A stretch of DNA of 64,000 bases from Lachnospiraceae bacterium (GTDB lineage Bacteria; Bacillota; Clostridia; Lachnospirales; Lachnospiraceae), in NCBI GenBank assembly GCA_017940415.1, contig JAGAYR010000021.1:1-64000 (forward strand), in the 5' to 3' direction. Made by a program: the position numbers and the translations under genes. How positions within the stretch are numbered: position 1 is the first letter of the stretch; each line of letters starts with the position of its first letter. Under the pieces are notes generated by a model. It worked only from the letters and a program-made list of their open reading frames with translations, was not told the origin of the DNA and did not search any database. Positions 7,736 to 16,009 of this stretch are shown one piece after another.

Positions 7736-8944
7736 TTACATCTTGCTATCCAGAGATTTTCCTTTTTCGATATGTTCGAAATTGGGAAGATATCTCTTCA
7801 TGATTTCAACCACTTCGTCTTTTGAAAGCTCTTCTCTGCCGAATGCCTCATCAAGTTCTCGGATCAGCTTCTCGATTCCTGCTTTATCCGGAATCTGTTT
7901 TCCCGTAATAACCCCGAGAGATTTAAATCTGTCATAATCTGCCGTTTCCGAGTCGGTTACAAATTCCTCAAAGGGCTTTTCACCGGATGTATCGGATACA
8001 GAATAATGAACAGGATACTTATTACTGCCCTTCTTCAGATCTTCAGCTTTCTCAATGGCTTCCTTGTCTGAATTGCACTCAAGAACTTCGTATCCTTGAA
8101 CTTCCAGCAGTTTTGTTCCAATGGCATCAAACGTCATCATCTGAGCCTCTTCAAGCTTAGGGAAGAATATTGCCCTGTTTTCACCTAAAATGCATGAAAG
8201 GAGACATATCTGGCCCGATTCTTCAGGGCTGACAAAAAAACGCCTCACATCACTGGGACCAGATAAGGGCTGTAGTTTTTGGATTCTGGCCAAAAAGCCG
8301 GCAGGAAGTGAGCCGTTTGAAAAAGCCACATTGGCAAATCTGGCTGTCTTAACAGGGAATTTATCGGAATAGCTGAATATGAGATCTTCCATGATGCGCT
8401 TGGAAGCTCCCATGATATTAACCGGATTAGCTGCCTTATCGGTAGAAACACAGAAGTATTCTTCAGGCGGAAATTCAGACAGCAGATCAAGAAGTTTCTT
8501 GGCATGTAAAACATTATTTTGAAGCAAAGCTTCTACAGAGTATATATCCTTCTCACTCCTGACATGCTTATGAGCGGAGAAATTTCCGACAATATCAAAT
8601 CCTTTCCTGGAGCGGAACATCTTCTCAAACACAGGAGACGCAAAATCCATGGGATAAGGGATATAATCATCAGGAATATACATGCCGTTAGTGGATCTGA
8701 GATCTCTGGTAAGCTCTGCAAGAGCATTCTCATTCAGATCTACAACCACCAATGCTCCGGGCTTGAACGGGAGAATTGCTTTAATAAACGAAGATCCGAT
8801 GGACCCTGCACCTCCTATCACAAGAACGCTTTTACCGGCGATTTTCTTACTCAGCAATTCCCTGTTGGATTCTATATCAGGATAGAACATAGAAGTCGGA
8901 CGTTTTGTCACATATTCAGAAATAAACAGATCTAAACTAAACAT
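7736..8944 (-). CDS. legB: NDP-GlcNAc 4,6-dehydratase (LegB-like, short-chain FlaA1/CapD family)
   Basis: 402 residues, first gene of the sugar operon. It should remove water from GDP- or UDP-GlcNAc to give the 4-keto-6-deoxy sugar. The Rossmann motif GGAGSIG is at about 44-50. The catalytic region reads STDKAANPVNIMGASKR, with Met-x3-Lys in place of Tyr-x3-Lys, as in FlaA1-type dehydratases. A C-terminal extension of roughly 100 residues beyond the SDR core is charged and not recognised. The ATG at 8944 has GAGGG six bases upstream; a GTG three bases earlier is less well placed. The nucleotide preference cannot be read from the sequence. Confidence 0.8.
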   Translation of the reverse strand: MFSLDLFISEYVTKRPTSMFYPDIESNRELLSKKIAGKSVLVIGGAGSIGSSFIKAILPFKPGALVVVDLNENALAELTRDLRSTNGMYIPDDYIPYPMDFASPVFEKMFRSRKGFDIVGNFSAHKHVRSEKDIYSVEALLQNNVLHAKKLLDLLSEFPPEEYFCVSTDKAANPVNIMGASKRIMEDLIFSYSDKFPVKTARFANVAFSNGSLPAGFLARIQKLQPLSGPSDVRRFFVSPEESGQICLLSCILGENRAIFFPKLEEAQMMTFDAIGTKLLEVQGYEVLECNSDKEAIEKAEDLKKGSNKYPVHYSVSDTSGEKPFEEFVTDSETADYDRFKSLGVITGKQIPDKAGIEKLIRELDEAFGREELSKDEVVEIMKRYLPNFEHIEKGKSLDSKM

Positions 8945-8997
8945 CACTAACCCTCACAAATAGTTTCGGACGGTTTAAGAATTCAGTCCTGTCCATT

Positions 8998-9026
8998 ATT
9001 ATATTTTAACTCAAAATCAATATAAA
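8998..9026 (-). promoter_or_regulatory. Possible housekeeping promoter of the leg operon
   Basis: On the minus strand a perfect TATAAT (8998-9003) lies 17 bp after a weak -35, TTTATA (9021-9026). It is about 55 bp upstream of legB and just past the terminator-like hairpin of the flagellar operon. The -35 is poor, so the call is tentative. Confidence 0.35.
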
Positions 9027-9066
9027 ATGAACGCAAAATAAGCAATTTGCCTGTTTTGCGTTCATT
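9026..9066 (-). terminator. Hairpin after the fliD-fliS operon
   Basis: Perfect 13-bp arms, AATGAACGCAAAA (9026-9038) and TTTTGCGTTCATT (9054-9066), are separated by 15 nt. On the minus strand the hairpin is followed by TTTATATTG, a modest U-rich run. It lies just after the FliT/FlgN-like gene and before legB, so it probably separates the flagellar and sugar operons at least partly. Confidence 0.5.
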
Positions 9067-9082
9067 ATTACACATCAATATT

Positions 9083-9562
9083 TTACTGCTTTGAATCTAA
9101 AAACAACGATTCTGAATTATTCAGACCTCTTTGTGACTGAAGATAACTATAGGCTACATTCAAAGAATTTCTGCCCTTTCCGATACCGGCACGGGTACTC
9201 TGAAAAAATCTCTCTATAAGTGCCTTATTTTCCGCCTCCTGCTTCTGAATGCCTACACTCTTATCGGTTATTTCCCTGATCAGTTCCTGTAGCTTTCTTA
9301 TTCTGGATGCATTACCGGGAATATCTGACTTTAAAGTATCGGCAACTCTCGCGTATAAAGTCTCAAAGCCTTCATCCAGAGAATTTAATTCATCTATCAA
9401 TTTTCCTTTTTCTTCGATAAACGAATCAAATTTATCAAAATCAGGCGTGGAATCCTCCGAAGAAAGAACATCTTTCTGCTTTATGTTAAACTTTTCTATC
9501 TCGTCAAGCACCCTAATTTTCTTGACAAGTGACTCTTCCAAAAGCTGCAGATAATCTTCCAT
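9083..9562 (-). CDS. FliT/FlgN-like flagellar export chaperone (tentative)
   Basis: 159 residues, almost wholly charged and helical, with predicted coiled-coil character through most of its length. It has no membrane segment or catalytic motif. The position directly after fliS and fliD suggests a FliT- or FlgN-type chaperone for export of FliD or hook proteins. The ATG at 9562 is chosen because GGAGAG lies just upstream; an upstream TTG at 9577 would overlap fliS. The C-terminal stretch TRAGIGKGRNSLNVAYSYLQ resembles the tail of such chaperones by eye only, so the family assignment rests mainly on gene order and composition. Confidence 0.5.
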   Translation of the reverse strand: MEDYLQLLEESLVKKIRVLDEIEKFNIKQKDVLSSEDSTPDFDKFDSFIEEKGKLIDELNSLDEGFETLYARVADTLKSDIPGNASRIRKLQELIREITDKSVGIQKQEAENKALIERFFQSTRAGIGKGRNSLNVAYSYLQSQRGLNNSESLFLDSKQ

Positions 9563-9573
9563 ACTCTCTCCAA

Positions 9574-9960
9574 TCAAGTTCTCCAGGTAATTCCGTTAAC
9601 CTTCATAACTTCTTTCCAGGTATCTCTTACGGAATGAAGATGCCCATTCACTTCCTGAATGATCTCCGGATCCTTCTTAAGATTAGCTTCGATCAATCTC
9701 TGGGAAAGATACGAATAGATATTCTCAAAATCCTGTGCAACGGCATATTTCATATCCAGAGTCTGTCTGAGATAATCAATAATATGCTCAGCTTTCAATA
9801 TATTGGTATGAGCCTTCTGAATATCATTTTCCTCTATGGCGCCAAGTGCAATATTGAGAAACTTAATGGCCCCATCATAGAGCATAAGAGTAAGTTCTGC
9901 AGGGGAAGCAGTCATTACTTTATTGTTGGCATACTGTTGATACGCGTTGGGTAAAGGCAT
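9574..9960 (-). CDS. fliS: Flagellar export chaperone FliS
   Basis: 128 residues, standard FliS length. It binds the C-terminus of unpolymerised flagellin in the cytoplasm and delivers it for export. The start NAYQQYANNKVMTASPAELT and the LMLYDGAIKFLN helix are typical of the family, as is the all-helical makeup. It lies between fliD (26 bp away) and the putative FliT/FlgN gene, the usual fliD-fliS order. It is probably transcribed from the sigma-D-like promoter upstream of flaG. Confidence 0.95.
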   Translation of the reverse strand: MPLPNAYQQYANNKVMTASPAELTLMLYDGAIKFLNIALGAIEENDIQKAHTNILKAEHIIDYLRQTLDMKYAVAQDFENIYSYLSQRLIEANLKKDPEIIQEVNGHLHSVRDTWKEVMKVNGITWRT

Positions 9961-9986
9961 TCCTTTATCTCCTTAGAGTATTATCA

Positions 9987-11534
9987 TCATGCACCTGTTC
10001 CGAGAAGTCCGGCTAAAGCAGAACTCTTCTTTTGCAGGTTGGCTAGGGCAGCTTCCATAGAGGAGAATTGCTTGTAAAGCCTGTCCTCATAATCATTGGC
10101 TTTCTGTTCCAAGTTCTTAATCGTGGTCTTGTAGCCGTCATAATCGGCTTTCATCTTCTTATCGTCATAGAAACTGCCATAACTTCTATATCCATCCACC
10201 GATTTGGAAGCACCATCCAGTTTGGAGTAAAGTTCCTGAGAAATTTTGCTGAAGAACTCTGTTACAAGTTCAGGATTCGAAGCTATCATTTCCGATAATT
10301 TGTCTGCCTTATCCTTAACGGTCGCGTCATCCTTGTCTCCATCAATGTGAAGGGCATGCTTCTCATTGTCGGGAGTAGTAAAGTAGCTACCAGTTCCTAT
10401 GCCGAAATCAGACAAATAATAGGTCTTTTCTCCAATCTGAATGCCGGAGGACATTGCGGTAGTGAAAATAGTTCGAAGAGATGAAAGATTATTATCGCTC
10501 CTCAACAATCCGGATTTGATCTTATCCTCATACTCCTCTACCTCTTTATCCTTCATTGCTTCCTTTTCTTCGTCAGTAAGCATGGAGTACTTTCTAACAG
10601 AATCAGCACCATAATACTTATCAATCTCGTTGATAGCTTTATTATACTGGCTGACCATACCTTTGATCATGTCATAGATACCGCTGGTATCTGTTGTGGT
10701 GGTCAAGGTAACTTCTTTATCGCCCGTTTCATCAAGTGCTGTAATCGTAAGGCCATTAATCTTGAACGTGTTAGTATCTCCGGTGAACTTAGCATCATTT
10801 AAGTAAATTTCCGCATCCGAACCATCAATCTTAGAAGCATACTGAGACTGGTCAAAATCGTCCGCTTTTTTCTCATCATCGGTAGCTATCTGAAGGCCTA
10901 AAGCTGCGAGAGCACCGTTTCCTCCATCAGAAAGTTTGAAATCATGAGATGATCCGGTGGATTTAGAGCTTACAAAGAACCTCTGAGTATCCTCATCAAA
11001 GGATGCATTCAGACCTGCTCCCTTAAGATAAGTCAGAACATCTGATATGGTGGTTTCACCGGTAACATTAAGAGAATCCTGAGCTTTTCCGCCAATACTC
11101 AGATTGATAGCATCACCTTCACCGGTAAATCCCAGCTCAGAAAGCGTACTTGAAGCAGTAAATGTCTTATCCTTACTTTCACCGTTAAGATCTTTTCCGG
11201 TTAAGTAGGCGCTCTTAGCAAGTTTCTCAACGCGAAGTTTCTGAGTTGCATTAACTGCACTGTCTCCGGTAATAACACTGGCAACGGATGAATTGGAGAC
11301 AGCAGTTGTCATCTTGCTGTATGAACCAGAAAATCTCATAACAGACAGATGTGACTGGAACAATCCCTTGATATTTGTATTGATGTCTTTCCAGATATTC
11401 TGCTTCCATTCAAGCTTCTTCTGGTCGTTCTTAGCATCAGTTACCTTTTGCTTTTTATTGCTTACGAGGGCTTCTATTACGGAATCCGTATCCATGCCGG
11501 ATATCAAGCCGCTCATTCTCATTTTATCAGACAT
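9987..11534 (-). CDS. fliD: Flagellar filament capping protein FliD
   Basis: 515 residues. FliD forms the cap at the filament tip that folds incoming flagellin. The conserved N-terminus is MSGLISGMDTDSVIEALV, and the C-terminal coiled coil has the pattern LEQKANDYEDRLYKQFSSM followed by SALAGLLG. The central part is acidic and Asp/Lys-rich, as expected for the variable surface domain. AAGGAGG precedes the ATG at 11534. It lies 12 bp downstream of flaG and upstream of fliS in one operon. FliD binding to mucus or fibre is known for some species, but nothing here shows it. Confidence 0.95.
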   Translation of the reverse strand: MSDKMRMSGLISGMDTDSVIEALVSNKKQKVTDAKNDQKKLEWKQNIWKDINTNIKGLFQSHLSVMRFSGSYSKMTTAVSNSSVASVITGDSAVNATQKLRVEKLAKSAYLTGKDLNGESKDKTFTASSTLSELGFTGEGDAINLSIGGKAQDSLNVTGETTISDVLTYLKGAGLNASFDEDTQRFFVSSKSTGSSHDFKLSDGGNGALAALGLQIATDDEKKADDFDQSQYASKIDGSDAEIYLNDAKFTGDTNTFKINGLTITALDETGDKEVTLTTTTDTSGIYDMIKGMVSQYNKAINEIDKYYGADSVRKYSMLTDEEKEAMKDKEVEEYEDKIKSGLLRSDNNLSSLRTIFTTAMSSGIQIGEKTYYLSDFGIGTGSYFTTPDNEKHALHIDGDKDDATVKDKADKLSEMIASNPELVTEFFSKISQELYSKLDGASKSVDGYRSYGSFYDDKKMKADYDGYKTTIKNLEQKANDYEDRLYKQFSSMEAALANLQKKSSALAGLLGTGA

Positions 11535-11546
11535 AGTATCCCTCCT

Positions 11547-11990
11547 TTATCGTTTTTCGTTGACAAAGAGTCCGGCCATCTCCCATACCTTAGCGATCAT
11601 ATCAAGGGTCTTCTCGGGAGGAAGCTCTTTAATGACTTCTTTGGTCTTCTTATCTACTATTTTTATGGTTACTCTGTTGGTTTCTTCATGGAATCCGAAG
11701 ACTGCTTCAGAGCTCTCCATCTGAGCGCTGTTGATCTTCTCAACAGCTTTCTTTATCTGTTCCTTGGAGAGTTGCGCATTATCCTGATTGGAATCAGGAT
11801 TTTGGGAATTATCGGCATTTCCCTTCTGAGAAGCATTATCAACTACTGCAATATCCTCAAGAGCAGGCGCTGCAGAGTCGACGCTTGTGCGAAGTTCAGC
11901 AGAATCGGCAAACGTATTAGCCGGCTTCGGTGCCGGAGAATAAGTCTGCTGCTGAATACTCATTACACTGTTAATAGGTTCGATTGACAT
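11547..11990 (-). CDS. flaG: FlaG family flagellar protein
   Basis: 147 residues. The C-terminal FlaG domain (about 75-147) contains VTIKIVDKKTKEVIKELPPEKTLD, split here by the usual KIVD and ELPPE motifs; the preceding 70 residues are a low-complexity Asn/Asp/Ser/Ala linker. FlaG proteins influence filament length in several species, but their biochemical role is not settled. GGAGGTGATCTG precedes the ATG at 11990, a very strong ribosome binding site. It is the first gene after a sigma-D-like promoter and is followed by fliD. Confidence 0.9.
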   Translation of the reverse strand: MSIEPINSVMSIQQQTYSPAPKPANTFADSAELRTSVDSAAPALEDIAVVDNASQKGNADNSQNPDSNQDNAQLSKEQIKKAVEKINSAQMESSEAVFGFHEETNRVTIKIVDKKTKEVIKELPPEKTLDMIAKVWEMAGLFVNEKR

Positions 11991-12113
11991 TCAGATCACC
12001 TCCATGTGATATTTCGGACGTTTTCCTTATCATCCTTAGGGTTAACGGTTTCAATTACCTTTTTCATCTCATAAAAGGGTACAAAAACAGCTGAATATAC
12101 TTTTCTATCCCTT

Positions 12114-12141
12114 ACATCGGCATTCCTTTGCCGAAAAATTA
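12114..12141 (-). promoter_or_regulatory. Sigma-D (sigma-28)-like promoter of flaG-fliD-fliS
   Basis: On the minus strand GCCGATGT (12114-12121) is preceded by TAAT (12138-12141) with a 16-nt spacer. The -10 matches the sigma-28 consensus GCCGATAA in six of eight positions. It lies 124 bp upstream of the flaG ATG. The same type of element occurs before flagellin at 342-367. Confidence 0.6.
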
Positions 12142-12185
12142 CCCCTTTTAATAAAAATATAGCGTTTTTTATAAAAATACAAGTG

Positions 12186-13325
12186 TTATGGCTGAATATG
12201 CTCATCAACAAGTCTGCTGACAAAACGTTCGGTCATCTCATAAACCAGTACATCACACTCTCCGTCTTCGAGAATAGAAGGATCCCAGTACTCCTTAGGG
12301 ATCATATTTATGGTATTGAACTGCTCTCCGAGGAAGTATCTCATGATATTACAGAATGAGTCTCTGTAGATAACCACATTTCTGGGATCTCTTCCCGGAT
12401 TCTGATATGACAGGATTCCGTTTACATTGTCGGAAAGCATCTGCATTCCTTCTACGGGATATCCTTCAAATTTATAATCGGTGTCGTTGAAAAGATCACT
12501 GGCACCAAGATTCATCAACATAACAAGGTCACCGAAGTGAAGTTCTCTGGGAGTTATATATCTTTCATCGGGTGAAGGAATCTCTATTCCGAGCTCTCTG
12601 AGGAGCGCTCTTGCTCCGATATATCCTCCCATATAGTTCCAATGGGTATCCAGATGGTAGTAAACAGGTGTATCGGGATGACCGTTCTTATATTCCAGGA
12701 GATCTTCATAAGCCCATACAACCCTGATATCGGTATTAGCTCTGAGATACTCTATAAGCTGGTCGGTATTACAATGCTCTTCTGCAATTCCGGGAATATA
12801 CTGATTCGGCATATACTCGGAATACATGCGCTCTTTGTTGGGGCAGATCATGAGGACAAACTCCATGTCATGCTCTTTGCACCACTCCGCGGTGGCTTCA
12901 AGGCTCTCTGCCGCCTGCCTGAGTTCCTCATCAGTAAAAGTAGCCATTCCCTTAAACTGACCAATATTGGATCCGTCCAGACTGCTCTCGGAATTATAGA
13001 AAAGCCATCCGTCCTTACCGACTATAGTTGAGCCTACGCCCTCATTGAAAAGCTGGTACGCAATACGGCTGTTTGCAGTGATCAGTTTGCTTCTGAAAGG
13101 GAAGTTATCGTTGTAATAATTCTCAAATTCAAGAGGATAAATGCTCAGAGTATCCCATGTGAAAACCGGCATCTCTGCCAGATTTCTGTTTTCATTATTC
13201 TCCTCATTCAGTCTGGGGGAGACAAACTTATACACAATGGGAAGCAGTATAATGAATCCCCAGAACGTGATGTGCACGAATAATGCACGTATATTCAATT
13301 TCTTCTTAGAAGTATTATCTGTCAT
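12186..13325 (-). CDS. AlgJ/AlgX-like SGNH-fold protein, partner of the MBOAT acyltransferase
   Basis: 379 residues with one N-terminal membrane anchor (about 13-33) and an extracytoplasmic domain. The motif YYHLDTHWNYMGGYIGARAL (about 220-240) is the D-x-H-W signature of AlgJ/AlgX and DHHW proteins, and VVIYRDSFCNIM (about 324) supplies the expected Ser. Such proteins take acyl groups from a membrane MBOAT partner and transfer them to a surface polymer. The MBOAT gene lies directly upstream with a two-base gap, so the pair should act together. The target polymer is unknown; the flagellar and nonulosonic acid genes downstream make a flagellar or wall glycan conceivable, but that is inference from proximity. 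Confidence 0.8.
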   Translation of the reverse strand: MTDNTSKKKLNIRALFVHITFWGFIILLPIVYKFVSPRLNEENNENRNLAEMPVFTWDTLSIYPLEFENYYNDNFPFRSKLITANSRIAYQLFNEGVGSTIVGKDGWLFYNSESSLDGSNIGQFKGMATFTDEELRQAAESLEATAEWCKEHDMEFVLMICPNKERMYSEYMPNQYIPGIAEEHCNTDQLIEYLRANTDIRVVWAYEDLLEYKNGHPDTPVYYHLDTHWNYMGGYIGARALLRELGIEIPSPDERYITPRELHFGDLVMLMNLGASDLFNDTDYKFEGYPVEGMQMLSDNVNGILSYQNPGRDPRNVVIYRDSFCNIMRYFLGEQFNTINMIPKEYWDPSILEDGECDVLVYEMTERFVSRLVDEHIQP

Positions 13326-13327
13326 AA

Positions 13328-14722
13328 CTAGAATCTGAAATAAATAAACGGATTATAAGTATTACTTGCCAGCAGCAGTATGCAGATTCCGAAGATCACC
13401 GCACACCACACATACTGGACCACGGGATTCTTCACAATCTTGTTAACCGCAGGAATCTTCTCGGGAATAAGCTGAAGTATTCCGGCACCAAGTATTCCAA
13501 GTACCGCAATGACCATACATCTGTGGGACATCATCTCACCGAGGGTGTAATAGTTCTTAAGTCCGGGAGTGAACATCTTGGAAACCACGATGAATGCATT
13601 CTTAAGTCCGCCGACTCTGAAAAATACCCATCCTAAATTCACTACGAAGAATGTATAGATCAGCGCAAGGGGCTTGCACTTTTTAAGTACTTTCGAAAAA
13701 CCCAGTCTTTCTATGATACTGAAAAATCCGTGGTAGAGTCCCCAGAAGATGAAAGTAAAACCGGCGCCGTGCCAGAATCCGGTAAGGAAGAATACGATTA
13801 TCAGATTCAGGTAGGTTCTGTTTTTACCTTTTTTGTTACCGCCCAGAGGGATATAGAGATACTCCCTGAACCAGGTTCCCAGCGAGATATGCCACCTGCG
13901 CCAGAACTCGGAAATGGACGTGGACATGTAGGGATATCTGAAGTTCTCCAGGAATTCGAATCCGAACATCTTGCCGAGACCGATAGCCATATCCGAATAT
14001 CCCGAGAAATCGTAATAAATCTGAAGAGTGTAAAGGATCGAAGCAACCCATACTACCTTTGCGGACATGGTGTCGGGATTATATGCATAGATCCTGTCTG
14101 CCGCTTCCGCAACAGTATTGGCAATGATAACCTTTTTGCCGAGGCCAAGGATGAAACGTCTGATTCCTTCAGTAGATTTTTCTATAGTGATAGTTCTGTT
14201 TTCCAGCTGGTCGTTGATGTCCTCATATCTGACAATGGGACCTGCAATGAGCTGTGGGAAGAAGGAAATGTAGAGTGCAAGGTTTACGATCTTCTTCTGA
14301 ACAGGGAACTTTCCTCTGTAGAGATCGATGATGTAAGACATTATCTGGAAGGTGAAAAAAGAAATACCGATGGGAAGTCTTACGCTTATAGGTGTTATGG
14401 GAATGTGGAGGTAATTAACCAGAACCACGGTTCCGAAGGAAGCGTATTTGAAAAATCCCAGAAGTCCCAGATTAAAGATGATATCCAGGACCAGGATCAG
14501 CTTCGCTTTGCTTTTGAACTTATCAAGTGCAAGACCGGCGAAGTAATTCACGATGATCGATGTGAGCATCAAAAGAACGTAAACCGGCTCCCCCCAGGCA
14601 TAGAAGAACAGGCTGGCAAGGAGCAGAAGTACATTAACATATTTGTTTTTGCGAAGTATTCTGCTGCCGATAAAAACGACGGGCAGGAATACCATGATAA
14701 ATATCAAAGAACTGAAAAGCAT
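13328..14722 (-). CDS. AlgI-like MBOAT O-acyltransferase
   Basis: 464 residues with about ten membrane segments, the normal size for AlgI/DltB-type MBOAT enzymes. They move acyl groups, usually acetyl, across the membrane for O-acylation of polysaccharide. Family motifs are FWRRWHISLGTWFREYLYIP (about 275) and the catalytic His in FLTGFWHGAGFTFIFWGLYH (about 310-330). I take ATG 14722 (MLFSSLIF), as GGAGA lies four to five bases before it; a TTG at 14746 would add eight residues. It pairs with the AlgJ-like protein. DltB is excluded because no dltA or dltC is nearby. Confidence 0.88.
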   Translation of the reverse strand: MLFSSLIFIMVFLPVVFIGSRILRKNKYVNVLLLLASLFFYAWGEPVYVLLMLTSIIVNYFAGLALDKFKSKAKLILVLDIIFNLGLLGFFKYASFGTVVLVNYLHIPITPISVRLPIGISFFTFQIMSYIIDLYRGKFPVQKKIVNLALYISFFPQLIAGPIVRYEDINDQLENRTITIEKSTEGIRRFILGLGKKVIIANTVAEAADRIYAYNPDTMSAKVVWVASILYTLQIYYDFSGYSDMAIGLGKMFGFEFLENFRYPYMSTSISEFWRRWHISLGTWFREYLYIPLGGNKKGKNRTYLNLIIVFFLTGFWHGAGFTFIFWGLYHGFFSIIERLGFSKVLKKCKPLALIYTFFVVNLGWVFFRVGGLKNAFIVVSKMFTPGLKNYYTLGEMMSHRCMVIAVLGILGAGILQLIPEKIPAVNKIVKNPVVQYVWCAVIFGICILLLASNTYNPFIYFRF

Positions 14723-14779
14723 ATATCTCCGAATTTTAAGGTCCAAAGGGACCCGGATAATTGTGTATACAACCTATAT

Positions 14780-14785
14780 ATTATA
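14780..14785 (-). promoter_or_regulatory. -10 element upstream of the MBOAT/AlgJ pair
   Basis: A perfect TATAAT on the minus strand, 57 bp before the MBOAT ATG, in the gap after the preceding glycosyltransferase. No good -35 at 17 bp is seen, so the promoter is only possible. It sits in the arm of a short GTGTATA/TATACAC inverted repeat. Confidence 0.35.
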
Positions 14786-14818
14786 CACCAAAGAGGGCTT
14801 TTTCGCACCGCCCCGGAC

Positions 14819-16009
14819 TTAAGAAAGCTTCTCCGACAGGATCAGTTTAACTATCTCAAGAGCCCTGAGAAGAACCGTATGTGATGCGGAAACTGCCTTG
14901 AATCCTTCGACCGCGATTTCTTCAGCCGAACCGGGATTATCAAGAAACTTTCTGCATATTCCCGGAAGTTCTTCATATCCGTCAAAAGAAAACAGATGTC
15001 TTCCGGGCTCAAGTACTTCTCCCAGTGCAGAAGTCTCATCGGTTACGCAAAACGACCTGCACCCGATTATGTCCCAGACTCTCTGAGGCAGACCGTCCTG
15101 TATGGTTCTCGATGTGAGATTCAGATTAATGAGGGATTTTCTGAAAACACCGGGCATTTCAACAAGAGACTCAACTCCCCCGTGCACGGTGATCCTCTTA
15201 TCAAGTTCCGACGTATCTGACCTGGTAAAGAGATGAACACTTCCCTCGGGAAGATTCTCCGCAAGAAGATTCAGTACCGAGATGCGGTCAAGGGATGTGA
15301 GGTGATTTCCGAGATAGTTGTTCACCGCAACATACCTGTCCATATCGGTAACGGCATCCGGATCCGTGTAAAAAGAAGGATCCGCAGCTTTGAGTGCATT
15401 GATATCTTCCGCAGTCAGCCCTTCGCTGACTATATCAAGTCCGGGTGCTTTAAGCTGCTCTTCTATGAGCTTTTCCATATGCTCCAAAGCAGGTCCCGAA
15501 ATCTTTCCGCTCTTTTTCAAAGCTTCATATTTATCTTTTTCGTTGTAAAGAGATCCGATAAAGCTGACCGGGTATTCTTTTTTATCCGGAAAAGGAATGG
15601 CCTCAAGTCTCTCAACAGGAGCACCAAGAGGCATGTATCTGATGTTTCCCGGATTTTCGTCCTTCACACTTTCGTATTGAATCTTGTCGAAAAGAAAGAT
15701 TCTATTACAAGAATTTCTTATGGTACTGCTATAGATCTCTGCAACGGGGCAGTCCACCGACAAAGCGGCATATACCACCGATGTCCTCTCGCATACTATG
15801 GAGATAAAAGGGAAATAATCTATCGAGAAAACAAAGAGGGGCTTATGAGCCGCGATGTTTTCAAGAAGAATCCTGAATCTTTCCTCTGCGGGAATTTCCT
15901 TCCTGTACATCTCCTCGGTTATTTCCACAACTTCAAGTCCTGCTTTCTTAAAAGCAAGAATATAATCCGGCTCGCATATGCTGTTGTATCTGTAGAACAG
16001 AATTTTCAT
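14819..16009 (-). CDS. Glycosyltransferase, CgeB/DUF3880-like
   Basis: 396 residues, soluble. The C-terminal half carries HLFTRSDTSEL, the NLTSRTIQDGLPQRVWDIIG block and FCVTDETSALGEVLEPG, a GT-B type nucleotide-sugar site as in CgeB-like transferases; the N-terminal half resembles DUF3880 regions. The sugar donor is unknown. Such proteins often lie beside flagellin loci in Clostridia, which makes flagellin O-glycosylation one possibility, but this gene is in the nfeD-argF-birA-dus operon instead. Its ATG overlaps the expected dus stop as ATGA (16006-16009), so its translation should be coupled to full-length dus. Confidence 0.65.
   Translation of the reverse strand: MKILFYRYNSICEPDYILAFKKAGLEVVEITEEMYRKEIPAEERFRILLENIAAHKPLFVFSIDYFPFISIVCERTSVVYAALSVDCPVAEIYSSTIRNSCNRIFLFDKIQYESVKDENPGNIRYMPLGAPVERLEAIPFPDKKEYPVSFIGSLYNEKDKYEALKKSGKISGPALEHMEKLIEEQLKAPGLDIVSEGLTAEDINALKAADPSFYTDPDAVTDMDRYVAVNNYLGNHLTSLDRISVLNLLAENLPEGSVHLFTRSDTSELDKRITVHGGVESLVEMPGVFRKSLINLNLTSRTIQDGLPQRVWDIIGCRSFCVTDETSALGEVLEPGRHLFSFDGYEELPGICRKFLDNPGSAEEIAVEGFKAVSASHTVLLRALEIVKLILSEKLS

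Noticed and set aside
389-8944. Sialic acid (neuABC) cluster
   Set aside because: The aminotransferase, 4,6-dehydratase and CBS-nucleotidyltransferase are specific to legionaminic-type synthesis and unnecessary for neuraminic acid.
11996-12223. 75-codon frame before flaG
   Set aside because: Its start lies upstream of the sigma-D-like promoter, it overlaps the AlgJ-like gene, and it lacks a ribosome binding site; the DNA is better read as promoter and leader.
13730-14884. 384-codon plus-strand frame antisense to the MBOAT gene
   Set aside because: Highly charged sequence with no family features, opposite a conserved membrane enzyme.
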